Assembly (NCBI GenBank): GCA_022575985.1
Contig: JAKSXM010000071.1
Location: 1 to 64,000 of the forward strand
Length of the DNA: 64,000 bases
Reading direction: 5' to 3'
DNA from: Anagrus nilaparvatae
Lineage: Eukaryota; Arthropoda; Insecta; Hymenoptera; Mymaridae
In this document: positions 44,788 through 54,151 of the stretch, piece by piece
Position numbering within the stretch: position 1 is the first letter of the stretch
How the letters are laid out: every line of letters begins with the position of its first letter
Notes under the pieces: generated by a model
The model's database searches: none
Seen by the model: only the letters and a program-made list of their open reading frames with translations
What the model was told of the DNA's origin: nothing
Position numbers and translations under genes: made by a program

Positions 44788-44845
44788 TGGCGACCGTGAA
44801 GTCTAGGCGTCAAAGCTTGTGGAGTGATAGTAATGGCGACCGTGA
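44788..44845 (+). promoter_or_regulatory. Two tRNA-Arg-type primer-binding sites
   Basis: TGGCGACCGTGA occurs at 44788, two bases after the LTR end, and again at 44834. The sequence is the type used by 412/mdg1-like gypsy elements, which prime with tRNA-Arg (known for that group). The second copy could be a local duplication or chance. Confidence 0.65.
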
Positions 44846-45119
44846 TAGGACACTCGCAGTGACCACGCGGGTAACAAATGGTGGTTTGTGTAAAAAACTC
44901 CTTAAAACATACGCACAAGAAAACCATTTATTGGAGTGGAGCTTAATGCAAATATAATATAAAACTACGGAATGTGCAGTTTTAGCAAGTAAAAATAAAC
45001 ACACACGTGCTAAAATTAATCAAAATTAATTAACATTTAAAATAAATATACATGATAAAACGTGAATATACATTTAGTGAAATTAAATAAGTACATATTT
45101 GAATCATACACACTAATAA

Positions 45120-46589
45120 TTTTCAGATGCATGTGGATTCCTAAAAGGAAATAGAAGAAAAGACATAAAAACTTTAGTGGGTAAATTTCCTGAAGTTTTT
45201 GAAGATTCTATGGGAACAATGATTGCTGACAAGGTAAAAATCAATATGTTAGACAAAAGGCTTTTCGAGGGGCAAATGTACCCAATCGCAGATATATGTA
45301 ATGAAAGAGCACGTACAATCATCAGACAAATGGAAAAAGATGGAATAATAAAAAAAAGTGCAACTGAGTACTTAAATCCACTAGTAGTACAAAAGAAGAA
45401 AGATGGAACAATAAGATTGTGTCTTGATGCTCAAATGCTCAATAAAAGAATGGAAGGCGACACCCGCCAACCACCTACGATCGAAGAAATAGTCAACAGA
45501 ATAGAAGAATCAAAATGGTTCTCAACAATCGACATAAAATGGGCATTTCTAAATCTAGAACTTGATGAAGAATCAATGAAGTATACTGGATTCATATTCG
45601 ATGGATCAACATATATTTACAGAAGACTACCTTTTGGATTAAAAATTTCGACGGGTCGTTTCACAAGAGAATTCAAAAGAAAATTAAGCAAAATTGATCC
45701 AACGAAAATAATAATATACATTGATGAAATACTTATACACACCAAAACGAGAGCTGAAAACTTAGAAATACTACAGCAAGTACTAAAAGAAATAAAAGAA
45801 ATAAACGTGAGAGTCAAATTAGAAAAAACACAACTGGTTAAAAACGAAGTAAAATTCCTAGGCCACACCTTTCAAGAACACATAGTAATAATGATCAATG
45901 AAACAAAACAATGCATAATAGACTTTCCAGTTCCAACATACAAAAAAAAACTACAAAGCTTCATGGGAGTAGCGAATTGGGACAGGAGGTTTATCCCAAA
46001 CTTAGCAGCACAACTGAAACCCTTAACGAATCTACTAAAGCAAGAGAACAAATTCAAATGGGGTCAGCTACAGCAAGAGGCTTTCGATAAAATAAAGCAA
46101 TCATTCATGAACGCAGAAAAACTATATATAATACAAAGAGGATGGCAGTTTGCAGTACAAACAGACGCATCACTAAGCGGTTTAGGTGCAAGACTATACC
46201 AAACAAATGGAGAACAGCAAAATACAATAGCGTACGCAAGCAGAACGCTATCAACCACAGAAATGAAGTATACAACAACAGAGATTGAAGCATTATCAGT
46301 AATATATTCATTGGACAAATGGAGAATTTGGCTATATGAGGGGCCAATAATAATCGAAACAGATGACACCGCCCTAACCTTTCTACTTTCATGCAGATTA
46401 AGCAATATGAGGATAACCAGGTGGATAATAGAATTAACACAATTCAATATAAGCTGGAAACACATCAAAGGAGAAGAAATCATAATTGCAGACGCACTGT
46501 CGATAAAGGAAGAAAAGAAGAATATGATGCAAAACGAGGTATTAATAAGAGAACTGAAATTTAAACAATCAAAATGGGCAGAAATCTGA
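45120..46589 (+). pseudogene. Ty3/gypsy pol: reverse transcriptase and RNase H, broken
   Basis: The open frame lacks an ATG start and begins in the protease-RT linker (GKFPEVFED). RT motifs follow in order: LNPLVVQKKKDGTIRLCLDA, LPFGLKISTGRF, YIDEILIHT at about 45717-45743, then FLGHTF and FMGVANWDRRFI, and the RNase H core TDASLSGLGARLYQ, YASRTLSTTE.KY and TDDTALTFLL. The catalytic pair reads YIDE instead of YIDD/YVDD, so the second metal-binding Asp is lost. The frame ends in a TGA at 46587-46589, after which the same frame continues for about 85 codons. Only about 330 bp separate the primer site from pol, so gag and protease are deleted. Codons are A-rich, as in gypsy elements. Confidence 0.92.
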
Positions 46590-47562
46590 AGTTGGCTGAT
46601 TCAAGAGCAACTAAAGCAATCTAATGAAATACAAAAAATAAAAGAAAAAGAAGAATGGATATCGGACGACGACGGACTAATTAGATTTAAACACGAAGGA
46701 GCATGGAAAATATGGCTACCAGGCAATACAATAGACATAACAATAAAGTTAATACACACATACTTGTTACATGCAGGAAGTCCGAAGCTATTCATATTCG
46801 TCAAACAAAACTTTATTGGGAAAATTTCTAAAAAGAAAATGTGAATGAAGATATAAGTGCTGTGACTTGTGTCAAAGATCGAAATACTATACCAGAAGGA
46901 CGGAAGGAAAATACCACATAGAACTACCAAGCGAACCTAAAGAGCAATGGTCACTAGACATCTTTGGACCACTATGCATGACAACATTTGGACACAAGTA
47001 CATAATTGTAATACTAGACAGATTCACAAAACACACCAAACTTTTACCAGTAAGAAACATAAAAGCAGATAACGTAGTCAACAAATTGATGGGTCATATT
47101 CAAAACATCAATACTTATCCGAAGAAGATCCTAACAGACAAAGGAAGCCAATTCAAGAGTACATCATGGAAAAACTGGGCACGAGAAAACAACATACAAA
47201 TCCAGATGACAACACCTTATAATCCAAACGGGAACCCAGTCGAAAGAGCAATGAAAGAAATAGGTAGGATACTTCGAACATATTGTCACAATCATTAAAC
47301 AAATTGGTTCAAATTCATTGGACAAGTGGAGGAATACATCAACAAAACTTACCACTCGGCTACTGGGGCAACCCCAAACGAAATACAAGATAAAGAAGAA
47401 ATAAGTTTATCAATGAATCTATCCAGTATCAAAATAAACAATGGACCGATATCAATCGAGCAAGTAAAAAAAAACCTAAAAAAAGCAGCAGATAGAGAAA
47501 TAAAATGGCAATCAAACAACAAAAACCTCATCCAGGATTCGAAATTAAGTCAAAAGTCTTAA
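46590..47562 (+). pseudogene. Ty3/gypsy integrase region, broken
   Basis: After the RNase H stop the same frame continues to a stop at about 46844. A frame change then leads into CCDLCQRSK (second half of the zinc-binding HHCC), LDIFGP (first Asp), LTDKGSQFKS (second Asp) and PNGNPVERAMKEIGR (the Glu). Another stop at 47296-47298 interrupts a C-terminal part with EEYINKTYHSATGATPNE. The D,D,E residues are visible but the frame is broken at least three times. Confidence 0.9.
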
Positions 47563-47650
47563 GGAAAACACATGCAACATCAAACAAGGCACAGAAAAAA
47601 ATGAAAAAATTATCTTTACTGTATGATGGACTATGGACAATCGTGGGGAT

Positions 47651-47810
47651 AATAAATACCAACGATTATAATTAAAGATAACAAGAGTATTTTATTTATT
47701 AAATTATTGTTATTAGAGCGATGTAGCCAGCGCTCTATACTTAATACAACTGACTCCTCTTTCGACTTGCTCTTTTTACCCTCTCTCCTTTCTCTCATCC
47801 CTACTTCACA
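47651..47810 (-). repeat. Inverted LTR segment at the right side of the gypsy element
   Basis: Reverse complement of the left LTR: AATAAATACCAACGATTATA through TAACAAGAGTATTTTATTTA, AGAGCGATGTAGCCAGCGCT, CTCTTTCGACTTGCTC and CTACTTCACA. It ends exactly at the inverse of the LTR start (TGTGAAG). A normal element would have a direct repeat here. It contains the empty TTAA site (about 47741-47744) matching the MITE insertion in the left LTR. Confidence 0.88.
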
Positions 47811-47954
47811 CGCCCTCCAATTTATTCTCTTTAATTATTTTTTTTTTATTTGAGAGAGGTTTTATTGTTACTTATTATTGATATGTAAAATAATAAAATT
47901 ATAATCTTTTTGTGTATTAGAATTTTATACATTTAATGTCATTAATGTTTTATT

Positions 47955-48275
47955 TTTTATAAAATTATGTTGCTTAATTATTATAAAAATACTCTCCATT
48001 TAAAAATCTGTTTGCTACGATTAACTTGAGAATATGGACATAAAGTTGCGATTTGATTACAATAACATTAATTATATTGATAAGCAAGCCAACTTAAACG
48101 ATCTGAAAAGTGAAGAAAGCGCTTTGCCTCTTGTACTTTTTGCTATTATGATTTTAGGAGTAATTTTGTCTCTGCTTGTATAATTTATAGAATTACTTTG
48201 GTTTTACTATATGTCGAGGAATTCCAAAAGAATTAAAATCCACGTTAGAAAATTAATATTTATAAAATAAAAGCT
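47955..48275 (+). pseudogene. IR pseudogene B, 3' part only
   Basis: Matches the end of the intact receptor (CCATTTAAAAATCTGTTTGC, GACATAAAGTTGCGATTTG, the acidic linker GAAGAAAGCGCTTTGCCTC, the last membrane segment and the basic tail). The nearby 50 bp upstream (47879-47929) also match the flank of pseudogene A (35234-35280), so A and B derive from one duplicated, already decayed copy. Stops occur inside the membrane segment. Confidence 0.8.
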
Positions 48276-48289
48276 CAGTCTTTAAAAAA

Positions 48290-49340
48290 ATTTCATTAAT
48301 TTTGTTATTTTAGAATGTGCACGTCGAAAAAGTTTAAGAGTTATTAATCACAATTTTTTTCACAATATAACTGCAGTAACAAAATATGAAACCAATGCAA
48401 TAATTAAATATTTTCCAAATAAATTTGATAAATAAAATTTTTTTTAAATTTTTTCCAAATAAAATTGTTTGGATATATCATAAGAACTAGAGTGGTAAAA
48501 GGCGCTTGGCCAGATTAGTATAGGAATTATACTCGAAATTATTCTCACTATCAGAATATTTATTCATTGATCACAAAGTTAAAATCTTGGGAATTTTTCA
48601 TTGAGTCGCTTAATGTAACTGTCCAATTTATTCCTACGGAACTTGACTTAATTGGAATGTTGATAAAAAAATATAAATTACAAACTCATCATGTTTCAAC
48701 ATTTTATTTGAATAATAAAAGTTTAGTTTCTATTTATAATTTAAAATTTAAAAAAATTATTTTTCTGGTGCCGATAATTAACGAAGAAAATGTCAGCTTT
48801 ATTCAGGATTCATTTCAATTTTTTCTTTTCTTTAGTGAACTAATAATTTTGTTTGTTTTGTCTTTTTATTTTTTAAAATTTTCTATTAAAGAATGGTCAG
48901 TTTTTAAGGTTTACAGTTTCTTATTAGGATTTGGAGTTGATATAAATTTTTGTCGTAACTTAAAATCTTAAGTAATGTTCTTTAACCTATTTATCGCCTC
49001 CTTTTTTTTTCTTTTTAAAATTCTTTCCAATTTAACGAATATAAAATTCGAAATTCAAGAAGTACCCGTCGTTGAAACTTTAGAAGACATACTTGAAAAA
49101 ATTATTATCGTTTTAATTAATCAGCAGCAGAGTTTCTTACATGTATTAAAAATAGTTTTAATAGAAAAAGCTTTAAAGATTGCTGAGATAGATAAACTAT
49201 ACAATAACTTTAAAAAAGTTGTTGGTATAAATCAATTTGTAATTATTTTCGAGGGAAACGCTAAAAAATTAAAATGTTAAAATAAGGATGGAGAGAGTGC
49301 TTTGCCCATTGTTCTTTTTGATGTAATGTTTGTGGGAATA
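48290..49340 (+). pseudogene. IR pseudogene C, interrupted by a LINE
   Basis: Begins at the equivalent of about residue 155 of the intact receptor (TTTTGTTATTTTAGAATGTG) and follows it through the S1 end, first membrane segment (48830-48890), EWSVFKVYSFLLGF, third segment and S2 opening, with a stop at 48969-48971 and several frameshifts (near 48435 and before 48567). A block of about 70 codons before the last membrane segment is deleted, and at 49341, within that segment, the text changes to R1-like LINE 3' sequence. Identity with the intact gene is high enough to align by eye across its whole length. Confidence 0.88.
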
Positions 49341-49790
49341 GCCTGCCCTTCCCGATTTGGAGGCCAGAGACGGTGGTCCCGGAAATGCTACGGAGTTCTG
49401 AAAATTGGAACAAAGTAGCAGAGTACGTAAGGGCCACCTTGTTGAAGAAAAAGGAGGAGGGTTTTCTATCGTAGATTGCTCTCCTGTCACTAGGCTGGGG
49501 GAAGTCAGCGGCCAGTTGCCTAGGCTGTGCGTCCCAAACTGAAGTTATACCTGAAAAGGGAGTTCCGGTTTGGGGCAAACAAGCGCAGGGGGGTTTATAG
49601 TGTGTTTATCCAGTAAGAATCTGGGGCGTAGCCGGCGACCGCGTTCGCCGGTGGTCTCCCAGTTGTACACTTTGTGCAACTGGGCGGTCATGGAAATTTG
49701 CGGGTCTTTGAGGCCCGCAAACACTCCATGGCTGATGCAAGATTCATAAGATTCCCTTGACAAAAAAAAAAAAAAAATAATAATAATAAT
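49341..49790 (+). mobile_element. R1-like LINE, 3' end copy (heavily 5'-truncated)
   Basis: Carries the last ~43 codons of ORF2 (VVPEMLRSSENWNKVAEYVR, then LLKKKEEGFLS and stop), about 290 bp of 3' UTR, and an A-rich then (TAA)n tail at 49762-49790. The text is nearly identical to the 3' end of the next copy (51893-52350). It interrupts IR pseudogene C. The next copy starts directly at the end of this tail. Confidence 0.9.
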
Positions 49791-52033
49791 GCATGGAGAG
49801 GCTACAGGTCCCCGCGAGGCTGAAATCTTAGTTAAAAGAGTAACGTCTCTATTGCGAGGGGCGTGTGACGCCTCTATGCCTCTTCGAAGGCCCTGGAAAG
49901 GGAGAAAGCCAGTTTACTGGTGGACTTCCGAAATAGCGGAGCTCCGCAAGGAGTGCCACAGGACGCGTAGACGGGCGCAAAGAGCACGGAACAGGCCCGA
50001 GGCTGCTGCACTTTCCCAGGAATACAAGGATGCTAAACACCGGCTGGCCAAAGCAAGGCTCGATGCCTGCGTTCATTACGCGAGGATGTAAACAAAGACC
50101 CCTGGGGTCTTGGTTACAAAGTCGTAATGGGCAAGTTGAACCGGGGGTCTGACAACATGATGGACGCGGTGTCGACCGAACGAATCATCGGCGCTCTCTT
50201 CCCTGAGCGGCCCATCCGGGACAACCCGGTAGAGGCGATACCCAGGGAGGAAGTGCAGTTATTCTGCGAGGACGAGATGGTGAAGGCCATCAAGGCAATG
50301 AAAAATGGCAAGGCGCCGGGGCCGGACGGGATATCAGCGGAAGTGCTCAAACGAGCGGTCAAAATAATCCCTGGTATCCTGTTAAGCATGTTTAATGCAT
50401 GCTTGGTGGCGGGAGTGTTTCCAAGGCAGTGGAAGGTGGCACGTCTCGTGCTCTTGAACAAGGGTAAAGGTGGAGCCCCGGACTCTCCATCATCTTACAG
50501 ACCCTTGTGCATGTTAAACACCATCGGAAAGGTGATGGAGAGCATGCTCCGGGCAAGGTTGAGAAGAGCCATCGAGGAAGGCGGTGGCCTTTCCGAGGAG
50601 CAGTATGGATTTCGTGAGGGGCATTCCACGATAGACGCCATCCGGCGTGTCGTGGATACTGTAGAGGCTGAGAGAAAAAGCGGCCTGCAATTTGCAAAGA
50701 CGTCCTTCTGGTAACGCTGGACGTCAAAAACGCTTTCAATTCGGCCAGGTGGGATGACATGATCCGGTCTCTCGAGTACGACTTCCGGATACCCAGGTAT
50801 CTGGGTAACGTAATAAAGGACTACCTACGGGACCGGAGACTGCTCTACGACACGCTCGATGGCAGGCGACAGAGGGTTCTGAGTGCGGGCATTGCCCAAG
50901 GTTCGGTTCTCGGACCGGACCTGTGGAATGCCTTTTACGATGGCCTGTTGCGCGTTCACCTCCCGGAAGGAGCTTCTCTGATCGGGTACGCGGACGACGT
51001 GGCTCTGACCATCACTGGCAGGGACATGCAGGTAACCCAGGAGAGGTTGAATCTAGTCATGAGACAGATCAACCTATGGATGGGCGAGCACGGGCTCCAG
51101 CTCGCGATCCCAAAAACGGAAATCGTACTGCTGACCCGTCGTACAACAATTTCCACGGACATCGATGTAAATGTCGATGATGGTGGAAACCCTCACACGA
51201 TCCAAGTCAAGACATCGGTTAAGTACCTGGGAGTTCTGCTTGATAACAAGCTGAACTTCTGGGAACAATTTCAGAGGTCGAGTGAGAAGGCCGCGTCGAT
51301 CGCATCCTCCTTGTCAAGGCTCATGGCCAACATAGGAGGGCCCAAACCCGGGAAGCGAAGATTGTTGATGTCCGTTGTCAACTCTGTCCTGCTTTATGGA
51401 TCTGAGATCTGGGCGGATATCACCAGATTTGCCAAGTACAGACATAAAATATCGTCTGTGCAGCGGCAAGCGGCCCTGAGGATTGCCTGCGCGTACCATA
51501 CGGTATCGCTCGAAGCGATCCAGGTAGTAGCATCGGTCATACCCATCGACCTGCTAGCGTTGGAGCGGAAATACATTTACGATAGTGTAGAGGACCGCGA
51601 ATTGGCATCCACTCGCGCCCGCTTCAGCTCTATGGAAAAATGGCAGGAACGGTGGAAAAAGGAGGAAGAGAAAAATGCCCGATGGACGCGCAGACTGATT
51701 TCAGATCTGCAGGCATGGACTGGACGACAACATGGGGAGGTGGATTTTTACCTCACCCAATTTTTAACAGGACACGGGTACTTCCGTGCAATGTTGAAAC
51801 ATTGGCATAAGGTGGCAACAGAGGAGTGCTTGCACTGCCCAGGTGAGAAGGATACAGTGGAGCACACTTTCTTCGGATGTGTGCGCTACGTGGAAGGGCG
51901 CCCGCCCTTCCCGATTTGGAGGCCAGAGAAGGTGGTTCCGGAAATGCTACGGAGTTCTGAAAATTGGAACAAAGTAGCAGAGTACGTAAGGGCCACCTTG
52001 TTGAAGAAAAAGGAGGAGGGCTTTCTATCGTAG
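49789..52033 (+). pseudogene. R1-like ORF2 (reverse transcriptase), two frameshifts
   Basis: Three open blocks in different frames: 49789-50091, 50127-50714 and 50759-52033. The first carries the pre-RT linker (WWTSEIAELRKECHRTRRRA). The second has APGPDGISAEVLK, SYRPLCMLNTIGKVMES and EEQYGFREGHSTIDAI. The third has the RT active site GYADDVAL, the thumb, and a C-terminal CLHCPGEKDTVEHTFFGC zinc-knuckle-like motif, ending KKKEEGFLS. The frame changes fall near 50080 and 50695; motif A (LDVKNAFN) lies between the second and third blocks. Motifs and order match R1-clade LINEs of insects. The copy is non-functional because of truncation and frameshifts, though catalytic residues are intact. Confidence 0.92.
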
Positions 52034-52360
52034 ATTGCTCTCCTGTCACTAGGCTGGGGGAAGGCAGCGGCCAGTTGCCTAGGCTGCGCGTCCCAAACTG
52101 AAGTTATACCTGAAAAGGGAGTTCCGGTTTGGGGCAAACAAGCGCAGGGGGGTTTATAGTGTGTTTATCCAGTAAGAATCTGGGGCGTAGCCGGCGACCG
52201 CGTTCGCCGGTGGTCTCCCAGTTGTACACTTTGTGCAACTGGGCGGTCATGGAAATTTGCGGGTCTTTAAGGCAAGATGGTCTTTAATGTAAGATTCACA
52301 AGATTCCCTTGACAAAAAAAAAAAAAAAAAAAAAAAAATAATAATAATAATAATAATAAT
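49790..52360 (+). mobile_element. R1-like LINE, longer 5'-truncated copy in tandem
   Basis: Starts within ORF2 after the endonuclease domain, runs through RT and the C-terminal cysteine/histidine motif, then a GC-rich 3' UTR with GGCGACCGCGTTCGCC and CCCAGTTGTACACTTTGTGC, and ends in A23 plus (TAA)n at about 52317-52360. Its GC content is far above the surroundings, as usual for a recent insect R1-clade element. No ORF1 or endonuclease is present. Confidence 0.9.
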
Positions 52361-52930
52361 ATTTTAGTTATTTAGTAAAATAACGCTAGGTTTTCAAAAC
52401 CGCATAGATATCCACCACTCCATCCTTGACCCTAATAATACCGGAATTTGAAACTTAAAAAAACTATCAAAATAATAATATATATATATATTTAAAAAAA
52501 CTACTTTTTATATTTTAATAAATATTCGAGAATTTCGCGTTTAAAAACTTTACCAGGTAAAAAAAGAAATTTTCATACCCCTATTTTGAAGGATTTGTAT
52601 GTATAGAGTATTAATAAAATATGTATTATATTTAACAGATGAGTCTGAATACTCAAAAACCCAAAAATATATTTAGAATATAATTTCTTCTATAATCTGG
52701 GAGATTAGGAATTTTTTTCTCCAAAATTGGCTGATTTTGGTCGAATTTCTTGTCAAAAAATTTGAATTTAAAATTTTTGTTAGCAGATTCGGATTCGGCA
52801 TACTTGAAAACCTTAAAGTATATTTAGAATGTAATTTCTTCTATAATCTAGGAGATTAGATTAATATATTAAAAAGTTATGTTCAAATAATTATGTAAAA
52901 TTTCAATTATTATTTTTATTTATTAAGAAT
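52361..52930. other. AT-rich spacer with a short internal duplication
   Basis: The phrase 'atatttagaatataatttcttctataatctgg...' (about 52670) recurs near 52818, about 148 bp later. No gene seen. A TTTTATTTGCAG acceptor ends it. Confidence 0.5.
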
Positions 52931-52950
52931 ACTTTTATTTTTATTTGCAG

Positions 52951-53069
52951 CAAATAATCAAGAAGGCATATAATTATGTTAAGAGACTACTTGATAATAA
53001 AGAAATTGTTATCCCAGTGGACAGGGAAATAGAAGTTATATTCAAACGTATTATGATGTTGATTATAGT
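52951..53069 (+). other. Exon-like open segment of unknown origin
   Basis: It follows a good acceptor (TTTTTATTTGCAG), stays open in one frame for about 38 codons (IIKKAYNYVKRLLDNKEIVI, then PVDREIEVIFKRIMML) and ends at ATA|GTAAGT, a strong donor restored when the LINE insertion is removed. The protein is not recognised. It may be a host exon or the first part of the hAT-like element. Confidence 0.35.
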
Positions 53070-53070
53070 A

Positions 53071-53138
<68 letters not shown>

Positions 53139-53874
53139 GGGCCCCTTCAAGAAGGGGCCTTTTTCGTAGGACGAGGAGAATGCATTTACGCATACCATAC
53201 ACGCGTACTGTATGGTTATGTGGGACTCAACCTCAAATTTGTATCTGGGGTTTCCCAGATATACACAATTGAGGAATTACAATACCCACTAAACTCCCCA
53301 CCCTCCTGCATTTATGACAATATCATAGAATCCGGACCGGGACTCCCTGTTTAGGTATTACTTCGGTCCGGAAACAATGCAGCCAAGGCATTTCTTCGCC
53401 ATACCCTGTCAATAAAGGAGGAGATTTTCCTACGAGAGGAAACCTTCCTCTTTTTTTCCAGTCAGTGTCGCCCGTACGTACTCTGCCACACTGTACCAGT
53501 TAGCGGCACTGCGCAGCATTTCCGGGACGACTACTTCCGGCCTCCATTCATCGAAGGGCGTTCGCCCTTCAGCGAAGCGAGGACACCCAAAAAAGGTGTG
53601 CTCAGCGGTATCCAGCTCGCCCGGGCAATGCAAGCATTCCGGAGATGTCACCTTGCTCCACTTAAAAAGCATATCGCGGAAATAACCGTGACCAGTTAGG
53701 AACTGTGTGAGGTAGAAGTCTACCTCTCCATGATCACGGTTCATCCAGCTTTCCAAATCGATGATAAGGCGGTGCGTCCAACGTCCCCTCGGGTCACCAT
53801 TCCACCTATACTGCCAACATTCCATTGTGCCGGAGCGAGCGCGAACGGAAGCTACGTTGACTGATTATAGTAAG
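53060..53874 (-). mobile_element. Reversed R1-like LINE fragment with 13-bp target duplications
   Basis: TGATTATAGTAAG stands at 53060-53072 and again at 53862-53874. Between them, on the minus strand, is a 5'-truncated element ending in about 65 A (the T run at 53073-53137). The 3' UTR (53138-53429) differs from that of the 49.3-52.4 kb copies and begins with a GGGGCCCCTTC..GAAGGGGCC hairpin, so this is a related but distinct family. Confidence 0.93.
53430..53861 (-). pseudogene. C-terminal end of R1-like ORF2 in the reversed insertion
   Basis: About 131 open codons on the minus strand: DHGEVDFYLTQFLTGHGYF, CLHCPGELDTAEHTFFGC (zinc-knuckle-like), VVPEMLRSAANW and TGKKEEGFLS at the end. It is close to, but clearly different from, the 51.7-52.0 kb copy (for example AANWYSVAEY against SENWNKVAEY). 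Truncated upstream by incomplete reverse transcription. Confidence 0.92.
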
Positions 53875-53937
53875 TACCATATTTTTATAATTATTCATAT
53901 ACAAAGAATTTTGCTAAAACTTTAATTTTTTTACAGA

Positions 53938-54100
53938 GATTGTGTATTTCCTTTCCCAGATGAATATTTTGATCAAGAAAATTTACTTAATAACTCATCT
54001 TCAGTTGCTCGCAAAATAAGTCAATCAAATTATAATTTAGTTAATCAAGTAATGTATCTAGAAAGGAAGCAGCCAGTATTAATTTAAGACAAGCTAATAT
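53938..54100 (+). other. Second exon-like segment, unknown
   Basis: A TTTTTTTACAG acceptor precedes an open stretch (CVFPFPDEYFDQENLLNNSS, then ARKISQSNYNLVNQVMYLER) that ends at a TAA near 54087. The phase does not join cleanly to the 52951 segment. It may be a decayed exon of a host gene or of the hAT element. Confidence 0.3.
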
Positions 54101-54151
54101 TGACTCTAATAATAGAAAGTAATTATATAAAAGTTTCCATGTTAATTCATA

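Noticed and set aside
45617..47531. Several minus-strand frames of 60-139 codons
   Set aside because: They are antisense of the gypsy RT, RNase H and integrase frames, whose motifs are on the plus strand.
49261..52137. Minus-strand frames including two near-identical ones of about 100 codons
   Set aside because: Antisense of the duplicated R1-like 3' ends; similarity between them comes from the two LINE copies.
52974..53202. Poly-lysine or poly-phenylalanine frames
   Set aside because: They read the ~65-bp poly(A) tail of the reversed LINE.
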